A DNA stretch of 64,000 bases from Diphasiastrum complanatum. Lineage: Eukaryota; Streptophyta; Lycopodiopsida; Lycopodiales; Lycopodiaceae. The translations under genes were made by a program, and so were the position numbers. Below the pieces are notes generated by a model that did no database searches, was not told the DNA's origin, and saw only the letters and a list, made by a program, of their open reading frames with translations. Location: assembly GCA_029204225.1 (NCBI GenBank), contig CM055112.1, positions 27,673,063 through 27,737,062 of the forward strand, read 5' to 3'. Positions within the stretch are counted from its first letter, which is position 1. Each line of letters opens with the position of its first letter. Shown one piece after another: positions 11,552 through 24,090 of the stretch.

Positions 11552-12760
11552 CATAATCAATTCAAATTAATATCAAAAGTCTTATATGTGCCTAAACTCT
11601 CTGCAAATCTGTTATCGGTCAGTAGAATTACATATTTAGGTCATAAGGTAGAATTCGAATATGTTCAATGCAGAATTATTGATAGGAGTGATAAGATCCT
11701 TGCACTCGGCAAGAGGCAGGGTTACTTATATAGATTGGCACACTATTATTTTGAGTCTAGTCAAGCCTTGAAAACATCTGTTCTAGTCAATAGAGCATTA
11801 CTATGGCATCATCACTTATGACACGTGAATCATGCATCTATTTTGAACATGTCTAGACAATCCATGGTCCTTGATCTCGACTATCCTTCTGGTAAGGTCA
11901 ATCTCCCTGTCTGTCATAGCTGCATCTTTGGAAAGCAGGCTAGGATTCCTTTTAGATCAAACCATATGCATGCATCAAAAGGTCTGTTAGATGTTGTTCA
12001 TACAGATATATGTGGACCTATGCAAACTCCTTCATTGCTAGATGCAAAATACTTCATTACCTTTATTGACAAACTCTCCAGAAGAACAATTTTTATTTCA
12101 TTAAATAGAAATCAGAGGCTTTCATCAAATTCAGACAATTCAAAGAGCATGTTGAGAATCAAACTAACAAACAAATCAAAAAGCCGAGGTCAGATAAAGG
12201 GGGAGAATACATCTCCAGCGAATTCAAGGAGTACTGCCTTAACAACGACATTGAACAACAATATATCACCTCCTATTCGCTTCAGTCAAATGGTCTTGCT
12301 GAGAGAAAGAACAGAACCTTAGTCGAATCGGCAAAGTGCATGTTATCACGTGCGACACTTCCAAAGTCCTTCTGGACTGAAGCTAGTTCAACAACAACCC
12401 ATATTCAAAACAAATGTCTTACTTAAGGCCTTTTAGACAAAACAACATTCGAAGTTTGGACAGATACCAAACCTTCTTTATCAAACTTACGAGTTTTTGG
12501 ATGTACTACTTTTGTGCAGATACCTCATGATCTCAGGAAGAAGCTCGACTTCCAGAGTATCAAATGTGTTTTCATCAGCTACACTACTTCAGATCAAGCC
12601 TACAAGTTGTTCGATCCCATCGAGTCGAAGATATTCACTAGCCGGGATGTCATCTTCATCGAAGATCAATTTTAAGACCTCAAAGGAAAGGGCAGTCCCC
12701 ATGTAGCTGACCTGTCAGATTCTCCTGACGCATTGAACTTTCTAGTTCCACATGCGACTA
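11552..12760 (+). pseudogene. copia-A copy 2, integrase part
   Basis: Seen: LPKLSANLLSVSRITYLGHK pre-integrase region at 11588-11821; a TGA replaces the glycine or arginine of RLGHVN at 11820; zinc-binding CHSCIFGKQARIPF, then HTDICGPM with the first catalytic D kept, DNKG.EY replaced by a shifted frame near 12180, and SPQSNGL.ERKNR. Past 12500 the frame DVLLLCRYLMI is a shadow of FGCTTFVQIPHDL in another frame. The copy stops near 12760, where protease sequence starts again (copy 3). Confidence 0.8.
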
Positions 12761-14599
12761 TTCTGGAGCAACTCAACATATGACCAATCAACGTGAGATC
12801 TTCAACACCTACACGCCTTACAACACAAAGAAATTTGTTCATCTTGGTGACAATAATACTCACACTATTGAAGGTAAAGGTACTGTAAGATTGTGATCCC
12901 AGCATGATCAATTCAAATTACTATCAAAAGTTTTATATGTTCCTAAACTCTCTACAAATCTGTTATCAGTAAGTAGAAATACAGATTTAGGTCATAAGGT
13001 AGAATTCGAATCTGATCAATGCAAAATTATTGATAGGAGTAATAAGATCCTTGCACTCGGAAAGAGACATGGTTACTTATATAAATTGGCACACTGTTAT
13101 TTTGAGTCTAGTCAAGTCTTGAAAACCTCTGTTCTAGTCAATAAAGTATTACTATGGCATTATCGCTTAGGACACGTGAATCATGCATCTATTTTGAACA
13201 TGTCCAGACAATCCAGGGTTCTTGATCTCAACTATCCTTCTGGTAAGGTTGATCTCCCTATCTATCATAGCTGCATGTTTGGAAAGCATGCTAGGGTTCC
13301 TTTTAGAGCAACCATATGCATGCGACAAAAGGTCTGCTAGATGTTGTTCACACATATATATCTGGACCTATGCAAACTCTTTTATTGCTAGCTGCAAAGT
13401 ATTTCATTACCTTTATTGACGAGTTTTCCAGAAGAACAGTTGTTTATTTTATTAAACAAAAATCAGAGGTTTTCATCAAATTCAGACAATTCAAAGAGCA
13501 TGCTGAGAATCAAACTGACAAACGAATCAAAGCGCTGAGGTTAGATAATGGGAGAGAATACATCTCCAACAAATTCAAGGAGTACTGCCTCAACAACGCA
13601 CAATATACCACCTTCTATTCACCTCAGTCAAATGGTCTTGTTGAGAGAAAGAACAGAACCTTAGTCAAATCGACAAAGTGCATGTTATCACATGCGACAC
13701 TTTCAAAGTCCTTCTGGGCTGAAGCTGTTTCAATGCAACCTATATTCAGAACATATGTCCTACTAAAGGCGGGTCAAAAGATGATGATATTGCAGTTTAG
13801 CAACTACAGTATGATAGAAACCATCAACTTCCTCTATTACTCAGAAGATCTTCAAGAACCAGCATACCACCCAACTGGTATATCGACAAGTCTGCAGCCT
13901 ACCTTGTTCAGGAATCGACGTTTGTCGAAGAGGCACTCATTCAACCTGATTCCGATCTCTGGAAAAAGGCTGCGAATAAAGAGTATTCATCTCTTATCAA
14001 AAACCAGACATGGACGATTGTCGAATTACCTGCTAGCAGAAACGTAGTTGATTGCAAATGGATTTTCAAAGTCAAGTACAACGCAGATGGAAGCATCAAC
14101 AGAAGAAAGGCATGACTTGTCATTGGAGGATTTTCTCAGGTATACAACGTCGATTACACTGAAACTTTCAGTCCAGTAGTCAAGCATTCTTCTATTCAAC
14201 TTTTGCTATCATTTGCCGCTGCAACGGATTTGGAAATACATCAAATGGATGTACAGACAACATATCTCAATGGAGTTATTGAAGGAGACATTTACATGGT
14301 GCAATCCGAAGGTTATATTATCGAGGGTAAACACAATGATGTGTGCAAACTCCATAATGCACTTTATGGCTTGAAGCAGTCTGCTCAAGCATGGTTTCAA
14401 AGGATCAATACTTTTCTTATTGATCACGGTTACACACCTAGCTTTTCAGATTCAAATGTTTACTTCAAAGCAATGCATAAAATCTTTTACCATTATCACT
14501 TTATATGTGGATGATACATTGCTTTTCAGCAACAATACCGATCTGATAAAAGAAGCTAAAATAATGCTATCTTTCGAATTTGACATGACCGATCTGGGC
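12761..14599 (+). pseudogene. copia-A copy 3, protease to reverse transcriptase fragment
   Basis: Seen: it starts inside the protease (GATQHMTNQREIF), repeats the pre-integrase and integrase of copy 2 (LLWHYRLGHVNHAS, YHSCMFGKHARVPF with the first Cys lost, SPQSNGLVERKNRTL), and continues into RT (VDYTETFSPVVKHSS, MDVQTTYLNGVIEGDIYM, LYGLKQSAQAWFQ, YVDDTLLFSNNTD). TGA at 14113-14115 stands where copy 1 has CGA (KARLV). It ends at DMTDLG, fused at 14599/14600 to copia-B gag. Inference: a truncated, rearranged copy, perhaps a tandem duplication or template-switch product with copy 2. Confidence 0.8.
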
Positions 14600-15663
14600 A
14601 CCTTGATCACAAGGATGCTTCTGACCAAACTCTCTAACAAGGAGAAGACGAAGAAGCAGTTCAAGCCTAAGAGGGACTTAGACCGAAGGCAGGATCGAGA
14701 CCAGCAAGCAGAGGGAGCCAACAGAGGCAAATGGAAGAACAAAGAGAAGCTGAAACAACAGAATGGCGACAAAAAAAATATGCGTGAGATGCAAACACGA
14801 AGGACATACTGTCGATTCGTGTTGGCTAAATCTGAAGATTGAGTGTATCCATTGTCACAAGAAGGGTCATGCAGCCATGGACTGTTATCAAAATCCAAGA
14901 AACAAACAAGCTCAAAGTAGACGAGAGAACAATAATAGTTCGTCCTACATCGAAGAGCCAGAAAGCTCAAAGATGGGCGAAGAAAGATCGAATCATGGTA
15001 ATTCGACCGCCTACATGTGGGCAGTGTCGACACCTGACACACAGGAGGTAATCCTCAATTCAGGAACAACCTCACACTTCATTACATCAAGACAGATAAT
15101 GTCTGACTTTCGAAGTGTAGATCCATCCAGATTTATTATTCTTGGCAAAACATCAAGTGAATGGTATTGGTTCACTACGGCTCAACACAAACGACAGAGA
15201 CAGACGACTCAAAGACGTTCTGCTCATAACTACACTACAACAAGACTTGTTATCAGTCGCAAGAATAGCAGATGCTGGGATGCGTGTGACATCCTCAGAT
15301 GAAGCATGCAATGTCGTTGATGCAAGCACCAGTACATTGATTACACAAGGTAGAAGAAAAGACAACCTATAACACTTGAAGGTATACCTATCTGCAGATC
15401 AAGTACATCAAATCCATGATGATTCGTCAGATATTCTATGGCACAGAAGACTATGCCATATGAATTCAATGGCATTGTATCAAGCAAACTATCATGGAGC
15501 AATCATAGGGGTGAGCATCTCGAATGCAACCAGTTTGATGACCTGTGATGCATGTATAAAAGTTAAGATGTCAAGTACTCCTTTTGTCAAGGACTCCCAC
15601 ATAACGACAAAGATTTTGGAACTAGTGCATTCGGACATATGTGGACCTATCCACAATTACTCC
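14600..15663 (+). pseudogene. copia-B fragment: gag end, protease, pre-integrase
   Basis: Seen: it starts in the copia-B gag tail (LDHKDASDQ-like, then KEKTKKQFKPKRDLDRR) and carries two successive CCHC-like knuckles (CVRCKHEGHTVDSC and CIHCHKKGHAAMDC), a protease motif ILNSGTTSHF (catalytic D of DSG is N) and pre-integrase ILWHRRLCHMNSM...CDACIKVKMSSTPF, ending HSDICGPI. Frame changes occur near 14840 and 15160-15240. Same family as 42990-44900, 57931-59700 and 62767-64000. Junctions on both sides are with unrelated DNA. Confidence 0.8.
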
Positions 15664-16474
15664 CACTAACTCCAACTAGTGTGCTGGCTCTTTTATCTTT
15701 GGATCGCCATTGTATTGCCTTCTAACATTTACATCCATGTAGGCTATCATTGGAGTTGTAGTAGCATGCTCAAAGTTTTCTTTGCATCATGGATGGATTT
15801 TCACATCACTTTTACAATCAATATCGATTACACTTGCGGTGTCTTATGTCCATGTTCTGTATATATGGGATTTGGTATAATCCTAGACTTGGATACCTGG
15901 AACTTCAGTACATGAGACTATTGTTTACGCCTCGTTATTCCAGACTAGGCTAGAATTGTAACTAATAACCTTGTGAGAACCCAATCACATATCTAATGAC
16001 ATGTGGAGCTATTGCATGGACAAGGATGGCTATCATCGTCAATAGTAATTACCTGCATGTATGGAAATATTGTATGTTTGCATGGGCACATGCATAGATA
16101 AAGCATGAGCTATATCATCATGGAGAAACTCACCCTACTCTCATGTGAAAATTATAGCAAAAAGAGATACTGAAACACTTGAAATGATGAGGGAAACAAT
16201 AGATTATGATTCCATAATGTTAGCACAAGTTGCACCATCAAAATCCATCAAAAATCTATGCTTGAACCTCACTAAATGACCCAAATCCTTGAAGAAGCCT
16301 TCACACATGTACAAGTATGGCCTCCCACAGTCTGAGCACCATACACCAAACCCACATTCAATCCTATAATGATTAGAAATCACAAAAACTCAAAGAAATA
16401 TGAACATAGAGAGCAATTGCACCAATATGAGAGAAAAAACATGAATTTGCTTGATTGATTTTGGTGAGAGATCA
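15664..16474. other. unassigned repeat-like spacer
   Basis: No gene. About 70 bp near 15840-15910 (TATGTCCATGTTCTGTAT..GGGATTTGG) resembles 20530-20590, so it is probably the end of an old repeat. Nothing else recognised. Confidence 0.3.
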
Positions 16475-17790
16475 TCACCTATATATACATGATCCATCAT
16501 GAGTTTGAGTAGGTATGAGTAGCCCTAAATTGGATCCATAAATCTTTAGCTCCCATAGTAGTCTCTTGATCCAAAGCACCTCCTTGGTTGTTGTAGTAAG
16601 TGCCTTGTACTGGGGCTCGATTGAAGAGAGTGAGATTGTTTCTTGCTTCTTTGATAGCCAAGAAACTACTCCATCACCTATGAAGGTTGCATATGCACTT
16701 GTTGATCTTATATCTCTCTTGTCACCTGAAAAATATGAATTGCTATAGGCATGCAAGTCAATTACATTTCCTCTATAAAGTATACCAAGATCTAGTGTAC
16801 CCGAGATGTACCTCAAGATCTTTTTGGCTTTCTTCCAATGAATGTTCAATGGATCTTGCATAAATTGACTTAATCTACACACACTACAGCTAAGATTAGG
16901 ATTAGTAATAGTAATCCACATTAAGGATCCTATAAGTTGTCTATATAAAGTGATGTCCATGAAGGATCTTTCATCATCTTTATTAGACACTTTTACATCT
17001 TGCTCCATAGGAGTTTCTACATACTTGCAATCTTGCATCATCAACTTCTTTAGAAAACTTTGAGCATAGTTTTTTTGACTAATAAAGATAAAATTGGACC
17101 CTCTAATGACCTCTATGCCCAAAATATAATGAAAATCACCTAGATCTACCATTTTGAACTCTAAGGAAAGATCTACCTTGACTCTCTCAATTCCAACAAT
17201 ACTATCGCCACTAAGGATGATGTCATCAACATAGATTAGCAAAAGTACACTACCATGATCATCAAACTTAAGGTATAAGCTAGGATCATATTCACTTTGA
17301 GAGAAACAAAGTGAAATAAGATAATGATGTAGTCTTGAATTCGAAGACCTAGAAGCTTGCTTCAAGCCATAGATGCTCCTTTGTAGATGACAAACTTTGT
17401 CCTCCAATCCGAGCTTGATAAATTTTTTGGGGATACTCCCTAAAGATGTCTTTTTCCAAGAATCCATTAAGAAATGCATTTGACACATCCATTTGACAAA
17501 GCATCTATCCAAAATGAGAGGCAAGAGCAAGAATCAACCTTATTGTGACCATCTTGGCCATGGGTGCAAAAGTCTCATCATAATCTATGCCCTTCTCTTG
17601 GGCATATCCCTTGACAACTAGCCTTGCCTTGTGCTTGCTTATGCTTCCATCTGAATTTAACTTGAGTTTGAACACCCACTTACTTCCCATCACATTCTTA
17701 GAAGGTCTATCAACAAGGATGCAAGTACCGTTATTCATAAAAGCATTATACTCATCTAGCATAGCTTGGTACCATTATTTTGAACTCAAA
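16475..17790 (-). pseudogene. copia-C reverse transcriptase-RNase H
   Basis: Seen: two long open pieces. 17505-17762 holds GSKWVFKLKLNSDGSISKHKARLVVKGYAQEKGIDYDETF. 16475-17530 holds LQRSIYGLKQASRSSNSRLHH, IYVDDIILSG (intact YVDD), VDLGDFHYILGIEVIRG, then RNase H SNSYFSGDKRDIRSTSAYATF and LSSIEPQYKAL. The two pieces are separated by a frame change around 17505-17530 in the DVSNAFLNG region. The C-terminal RNase H end (the VDIFTKPL region) is missing. Known: Ty1/copia pol C-terminal half. A different family from A, B and D, and the least damaged RT in the window. No LTR identified. Confidence 0.85.
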
Positions 17791-19762
17791 GAATCTTCTA
17801 CATCTCTAATGCTAATTTAGGTGGATCTTGCATCCCTATCAAGTTAGGGTTGGAATCATGGAGATCCCTCAACAATGTAAAAGCTAACAAAAATAGCTCC
17901 TATTTTTTTTCTCTTGTATCTAAACATGATTTGGACTCATTCCAAAGGTTCTATCACTTAGGTCAACTTGAAAACAGCCCTATGAATGGAATCCTATGCT
18001 ATTTGGCACGTGTGACATGCCACGTCATGACCATCTAACTATATACAAGTCACATGACCAAAATTGGTCAAGCTAGAATTGTGAAATTCTAACACTCCTC
18101 AAAATAAATTTGAAAAATAGCAACTTTCCATAATATCCAACTTTTGTATGAAGCACATACAAACAAAGCTTGTAATGTCACCATCTTGACTTCATAAAAC
18201 AATGAACTCCAAATTGGAATCCTTCCAATGAAGGTCTTCATTCCTTGGAAATTCAAGAGAGAATGGATCACAAAACTCCAATCAAAGTAGTAATGATCAT
18301 TATTTCATCATCATAAAATATAGGATGAAAAACAATGTTCATACTAGCATCATCAAAGGACTTTATATCAAATACATGACATGTTTTTTATCAAACACAA
18401 AATAAGATGAGTAAAGGGAAATATGGGTAAAGTTCCTTGCCGCTCCTTTCTCTTTACCCAAACCTTCATATTGATGTAGTTTCAGGTCTCTTTTGCCTTG
18501 AGAAAAGTGCTCCTTCTCGAGTTCCTCCTTGATGTCTTTTTCCTTCATCATGCTCACTCCCTCTTGGTGTTGATGATGGAAACATGGATCCAAACCATAA
18601 ATTTGACTCTCAAGGACTTTGTGCTCAAGTCTCAAAACCTGAATGCTCTCCTTCTCAACATGATAATTTTTCAAGTCAACAAAGCAATCACCAGGATCAT
18701 TTATGCCAAATTGACTAGTCCACAATTGCTTACCACTAGCAATTTGCACTGGTACTTGTTGAACTTGAAACTAATGAGGCCAAATATTCTTGTATGGATA
18801 TAGTGTCTTCCAAAGATGATTCACTTACTCTCATACAAGGTTCACAATATGCCTCTTAAAAAATGAAGTCAAAATCTTTCAACTTGAATGAAAATATCAT
18901 GCTTTCTTCTAGCACATTCAAGAGTAAGTAGGTATGACAACCACCTTTCATTCCATAATTTAGAATTCAAAGTGACTGCATTACAAAACTTAGCAAATGA
19001 AGTACAAAATGTACCCCCCTCTCTCCTTTCCTTATCCACAAAATGAGCATTGATAGCTCCATCTTTGCTCTTGTGGATCTCCTTGGTGTGATAGGATCCT
19101 CCATGAGGTCCTCCTAAAAATCAAGATCTTGCTCCTCAGCCATCTTTTTCTTGATTGTTGGGGTACTTGAGCCTTCTTCAAGCACATGCATATTATGTTC
19201 ATCAAGGCTTTGCTCCATTGCCATTCCTTTGTGTGTGTCTTGTAAGTAGGGTCTTGAGGTGCTTTCCCTTACACTGTGCCATGATATCTTCTTTTATAAA
19301 CAAATTGCAAGCTCTAGAGTCTTCCCTCCTTAGCTTTGGCCATTCTACATGTGCTCAATATCTTGGCATGCCTTTGTTATTTTGCTCCACCTTCTCATTG
19401 CCCTCAATCACACCAACACATTACACTCTTTTAGCAATAACCTCATCTTCCAACCTCAAATTCCATCTTTCAATTCTTCTAGCTAGTATATAAACCTATG
19501 ATCAATTAGTTCCAACATTGTGTGTAGTCATTCATTTGCAAATGTTCACGTGTCTCCTTTGAGATGTCTCAAAGTGCTTTTGGCAACAGTTTTTGCACTC
19601 GTATTTGAGATATTGTAAGTTCTATAAAGGTTATTTAGAACTAGGTAGGTGGGACCATAACCTTCGCAAGCAAAAGTGAAGCAAAATTTTTGATCATATC
19701 AACACAAGCTAAAAATTGAGTTAAATACAAAACATGTAAATGTCAAGCAAAAATCATGTAAA
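17791..19762. other. unassigned AT-rich region
   Basis: No supported gene. A 128-codon minus frame (18363-18749) and a 112-codon plus frame (19155-19493) have no recognisable motif and no coding-like context. The region may be the rest of the copia-C element or an untranslated repeat. Confidence 0.25.
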
Positions 19763-19850
19763 CTCCTATGTATCATACCTTATAAGTAGTGGGCATTCGG
19801 CCTCATCTCCTATGTATCATACCTTATAAGTAGTGGGCATTCGGCCTCAT
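19763..19850. repeat. 44-bp tandem duplication
   Basis: Two identical-looking head-to-tail units (19763-19806 and 19807-19850), each starting CTCCTATGTATCATACC and ending GGCCTCAT. Looks like recent replication slippage. Confidence 0.85.
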
Positions 19851-21094
19851 ATACGAAGGACATCAAGATTAAGCCATCAATGCCCATTACATTCATGGAT
19901 GACTTTGAATCTCTACAGATTCACTTGACATGTCAATTTCTACAAATTATTCTTTGTAAAAATATCAGAAAAAGTGATAAGGAAAGCATAAAAAACTATA
20001 GGCAACAAACAATAAGCTAAGGTGTCCTCCTAATGACTAGGGGGTTGGTTTGATCCTCATTTCGTCTCCTGAAGGTTAAGAGAAAAAACAATATGAATGA
20101 GGGATATACAAGAGAAAAAACAATAACATGAGTTGAGTATGATATACTTGAGATTTTTAAGATCTAGGCAAGGGATGTATACAAGCATGTTATGGAAACA
20201 AACTACTTAGTGGTTTTCATATGCAAGGGCCCCCACACTCATCCCCCGCTTTGAAGCTTTGAAGAGACAATAGAAATCTTAGATGAGGCCACTTGATACA
20301 TGACAAAATATGAAAATGTGATAACTCCTGCTTTCATTAGCCCTCAAGTTTCAATGCACAATATGACTACTTGCACTTGGATACATGGATATGTCTGTGG
20401 TACCAACATGTCCGTTAGATAGGGTGGTTTCAGACAAAGGCAGGGAAGCGAAGAGGGCACCAAATTCTTTCCATTTGTAGAGACCACTTCAACTGGCTGT
20501 CATGTTTATCACCTAAGTAACATTGATGTATGCCCCTACGTCCATGTCCAGTATTTGGGATTTAGAATAATTCCTGACATGGATAGCCAACACTCCAACT
20601 GAGAGGCTCTTCACATGCACAACCCATCCCGTGATTAACGTAAGAAGTGGGATGGGCCTCTTCTCTCTCTCTTTCCAATCCGGGTCAGAAGTCCTCTTTG
20701 CATCTCATCTTCACGCTGCCCGGATCTTGTTGCAGTTTGGGAATGAAAGATTCAAGATTTTTGAATCTGTTGCAACTAGGCCCATGATCATGCCAAAAAT
20801 GGCAAAGCATTGAACACAAGCTTAACCTGGGGAAGATGAGCGAGCTCAAAGGAGCGGTGTTGAGAAAACCGCCCCGACAGATAGTATCATGGAAGCAACA
20901 CGAGCACAACTGAAGGTGATTCCTCACCAAGGAACCCGTTCTTGATGTCAAGAAATGCAAGTGAGAGAGCATATGAAGAGGCCCTAAAACCATCTTAAGG
21001 AGTTAATTAGCATGCTTAATTATGTGTTAAGCCAAAAAACAACACAAGTTTAAGTTTCATTGAATGTAGTCAGTTTACTTGTCAGCCAGCAGCT
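19851..21094. other. intergenic region upstream of the aminoacylase gene
   Basis: No gene. 20530-20590 resembles 15840-15910. 20590-21060 should contain the aminoacylase promoter, but no TATA box or initiator stood out. A GGTTTGATCC stretch near 20050 resembles a tRNA B box without a convincing A box. Confidence 0.3.
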
Positions 21095-23259
21095 ATGGAG
21101 GATCAGCAGCGATGGCGATGGCGATGGCGATCATGCAGAGCAGCGCTATTGCTGCTCCTTTTTACTGCCACAGCTGATGCTTCTTCCTTGGGATCACAGG
21201 AGCATGGCGATGGAGATGGAGATGGGGATGATGGTGATAAAGCAGCAGTCGAGCGGCTTAGACAGTACCTCCGTTTTCCAACCGTGCATCCCGATCCTGA
21301 TTATGGCCCTGCTGTTCAGTTCCTGCTGGCTCAGGCTGCATCCCTCGCCCTTGATACCATGGTGAAAGAGTTTGTGGCAAAGAAGCCTGTGGTGCTACTC
21401 ACATGGAGGGGCCAGGATCCTTCCCTCCCATCCATTCTGCTGAATTCGCATATGGATGTGGTGCCTGTGGAGGTGGAGGATTGGAAATACGACCCATTTG
21501 GTGCTTTTATGGATTCCAATGGGGATATTTACGCACGGGGAGCACAGGATATGAAGAGCATAGGCATTATGTATCTGGAAGCCATCAGGAATCTGAAAAA
21601 GACAGGATTTAGGCCTTTAAGAAATGTGCATATTTCTTTTGTGCCAGATGAAGAGATCGGAGGTGTCGATGGGTTTGGACAATTTAGCAAATCTGAGGAG
21701 TTCAGAAATTTGAATTTGGCTGTGGGATTAGATGAAGGCTCTGGCACAGAGACTGAAAGTTACAGAACCTTTGCTGGGGAAAAATCTCCCTGGTGGCTAT
21801 CCATCAAAGCCGTGGGAACACCAGGCCATGGTTCCAAATTGTATGACAATAGTGCAGTTGAAAACCTGCTCAAATCTATAGAAGCGATTTCCATCTTCCG
21901 TACATCAGAATTTGACAAAATTAAGTCTGGGAAAGCAACCCTTGCTGATGTTGTCTCAGTCAACCCGGTGTTTCTGAAAGCAGGCACTCCTACTCCTACA
22001 GTAGGCCATTGCTACTCCATTCCATTTAATACCCCAGATATGTTCTTTGACTGCTTTGCTTTGAATGCAGCCATTTGATGGATGTGTTTGTGTAGAAGTC
22101 AGTCAAAATTTCTCATAAAAGATGGCATATCTCTTTATGGAGGACTACACATTATGCACGCTACAACTGCCACTACCCACATTTAGTTTTAGTGCTGTGA
22201 GATAACTTGTTGACTATTTTGTAGTCCAAACAATTTCTGATCGGTGGTGACTGGTAAAATTGCTTTCTCTCTTGTGCCAAATTGCAGCTTCTATTTAGGT
22301 TTAGTAGCAGCCATTTCGAATTGTTGTTGACTAGTTCAATCGATCAAGATAAAGTTCATATACGTCATAAATGCAGGGATTTGTAATGAATGTGCAACCA
22401 TCAGAAGCCGAGGCAGGTTTCGACATACGTCTACCACCATTTGCAGACAGAAAAGCAATTGAAAGGAGAATAGCTGATGAATGGGCACCTCCCCTCCGGA
22501 ACATGACCTATAAGGTACTGAGCCTGACTTTGTTTTTCTTGTTACCCTTGATTTCCAAAGCTAGGTAGTACCAAGCTCTATTAAGAAGGAAAGAATATTG
22601 CTAACACAACACAATCAAACACAGCTGTAATGTGCATAAATTTGCTAGCTTTCTAGTTGATCAGCTACTAATCAATCAAGCTGGATATGTATTCATTACT
22701 GAGATGCTGAAATTTTTTTGAATCCCAGCAAGCTTTGGGCATGACTCAGGCTTGCTAAAATGTAAGTGATACTTGCAGTTTATTCTTAAATCCGGAGGTG
22801 AAGGAAATGCATCTGCCATAGCAGCAGAGTCCTCCAAGTTGTGGTGGAAGCTCTTTGAAACAGCTTTAGCAAAAGCAGGTGTTAAGTTCAGCAAACCTGA
22901 AATAATATATGGAACTACAGATGCAAGATATGTACGAGATCAAGGAGTTCCAGCGCTTGGGTTTTCACCGATTGCTAATACCATATCTTTATTGCACAAT
23001 CATAACGAGGTGTGGGGCTTAGATTTTGTCCTTTATTTTCCCTGTACATTCCCTGGCTAAAGATAATCCGTACATTTTCTGTTTTGGTGCTGACTGTTTT
23101 GACTTGTTTTTGGAACAGTATTTGAACATGAAGGAATTTTTGAAGGGCATCAAAGTCTATGAGGAAATATTGCGAATCTTTGCCAATTACAAAAACTTCG
23201 ACTACCATTCAGACGCTGCAATATATGTGATTGACTCTTTATATATCAGGAATTTCTAG
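21095..23259 (+). CDS. ACY1: aminoacylase-1-type M20 metallopeptidase (4 exons)
   Basis: Deacetylates N-acyl amino acids; M20 family with two metal ions. Exons by GT-AG sites and frame: 21095-22000, 22377-22514, 22779-23009, 23119-23259, all phase 0, 471 residues. Seen: an N-terminal hydrophobic stretch (about residues 14-30, ALLLLLFTATADAS) that looks like a signal peptide; NSHMDVVP (H119, D121), RGAQDMK (D152), PDEEIGG (E186, E187), LDEGSG (D213), the PGHGSKLYDNSA dimer-lid motif, GTPTPTGFVMN...EAEAGFDIRLPP, and near the C-terminus TTDARYVRDQGVPALGFSP and LHNHNE (H421, H423). These match metal and catalytic positions of the family. Odd: an acidic GD-repeat follows the signal, and the segment after NMTYK (FILKSGGEGNASA) is shorter than and unlike the usual TDSNPWW-preceding loop, so a small exon may be missed. 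No in-frame stops; probably functional, secreted or ER-located. Confidence 0.9.
21110..21131 (+). repeat. GATGGC microsatellite inside the aminoacylase exon 1
   Basis: Hexamer-like run giving an alternating Arg-Trp stretch at residues about 6-11. A second GATGGAGATGG run at about 21204-21235 gives the Asp-Gly stretch after the signal peptide. Both are slippage-prone and probably length-variable. Confidence 0.7.
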
Positions 23260-23281
23260 TATTCTATCAACACTTACCGTA

Positions 23282-23520
23282 GTAGTTGATAGTACAAGGA
23301 GCAGTTTACTCTAGAAACCATCACAATTACACTCTATGAAGGCAGCTCCAGCAAAATTATGCATGCTCGTAAGTTTCCGTTTGAGGATTTCTTCACTGCT
23401 CATAGTTTTGTGTCTATCATGTAGTTGATAATACAAGGAGCAGTTTACTCTGAAAACCATCGCAATTACACTCTACGAAGGCAGCTCCAGCAAAATTATG
23501 CATGCTCATAAGTTCCCGTA
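23282..23520. repeat. direct repeat downstream of the aminoacylase gene
   Basis: A unit of about 100 bp starting GTAGTTGATA(G/A)TACAAGG and containing AAAATTATGCATGCTC occurs at 23282 and again at 23421 (offset 139 bp) with few differences. It sits where the 3' untranslated region is expected. Confidence 0.8.
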
Positions 23521-24090
23521 CAATCCATTCCGTACACTTACCTTACATATATTTCATGAAAATTTCTTCCGGCAGGTTTTTATGTCTCAAAAAAATCAAA
23601 ACAAAAATGAGCTTCTGTCAAGTACACCCTGAGTGCGTTGGGGTAGGTTTGGTGGGAAAATTACTAAATGCCACCAACCACGAATTAGAACAAGACAAAC
23701 TTATTACAGGATTCAAGATGTACGGAACGACTTGGCTCTTCTCAGGGTTTGCTTTCGGTTCCCTCATGGCTGATGTGAAGATGCTCGGCGGGGATGGGCT
23801 TTTGCCATCTCCCATCTATGGGAGGTCTTCTCCTAGACTGGCCTCCCTGCCTCTTCCTTGTTCTCCTGCTCTCTGCTCCTTGGCTCCTTCTTTCTCTATG
23901 CTGGTCTTGCCCCAGCTGCCCTTGCATGGATCTCTGCTGCATCCTCTCCAGTTTGCTCATCTGTTTCATCTCCATCCCCTTTTTCCCCTTTCTTTTTCCT
24001 CCCTTGTGCTCAGCTACTAACTTCTAAGTTCCTGCCTGTCTTGATGCCCAATGACCCCTCTGGCCACAACGCCCAGAGATGGTCCCCCTT
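23521..24090. other. intergenic, with a pyrimidine-rich tract
   Basis: No supported gene. 23790-24030 is C- and T-rich on the plus strand, which explains several long overlapping open frames of low-complexity Leu/Ser/Pro/Phe composition; these are not believed to be coding. Confidence 0.4.

Noticed and set aside
14452-15042. 196-codon minus-strand frame opposite copia-B gag, and the similar 182-codon frame at 61291-61839.
   Set aside because: Both are antisense shadows of clear plus-strand copia sequence.
18363-18749. 128-codon minus-strand frame as a gene.
   Set aside because: No motif, AT-rich repeat surroundings, no splice context and no second copy.
20036-20075. A second tRNA-derived SINE head (GGTTTGATCC).
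   Set aside because: No convincing A box at the right distance and no target duplication.
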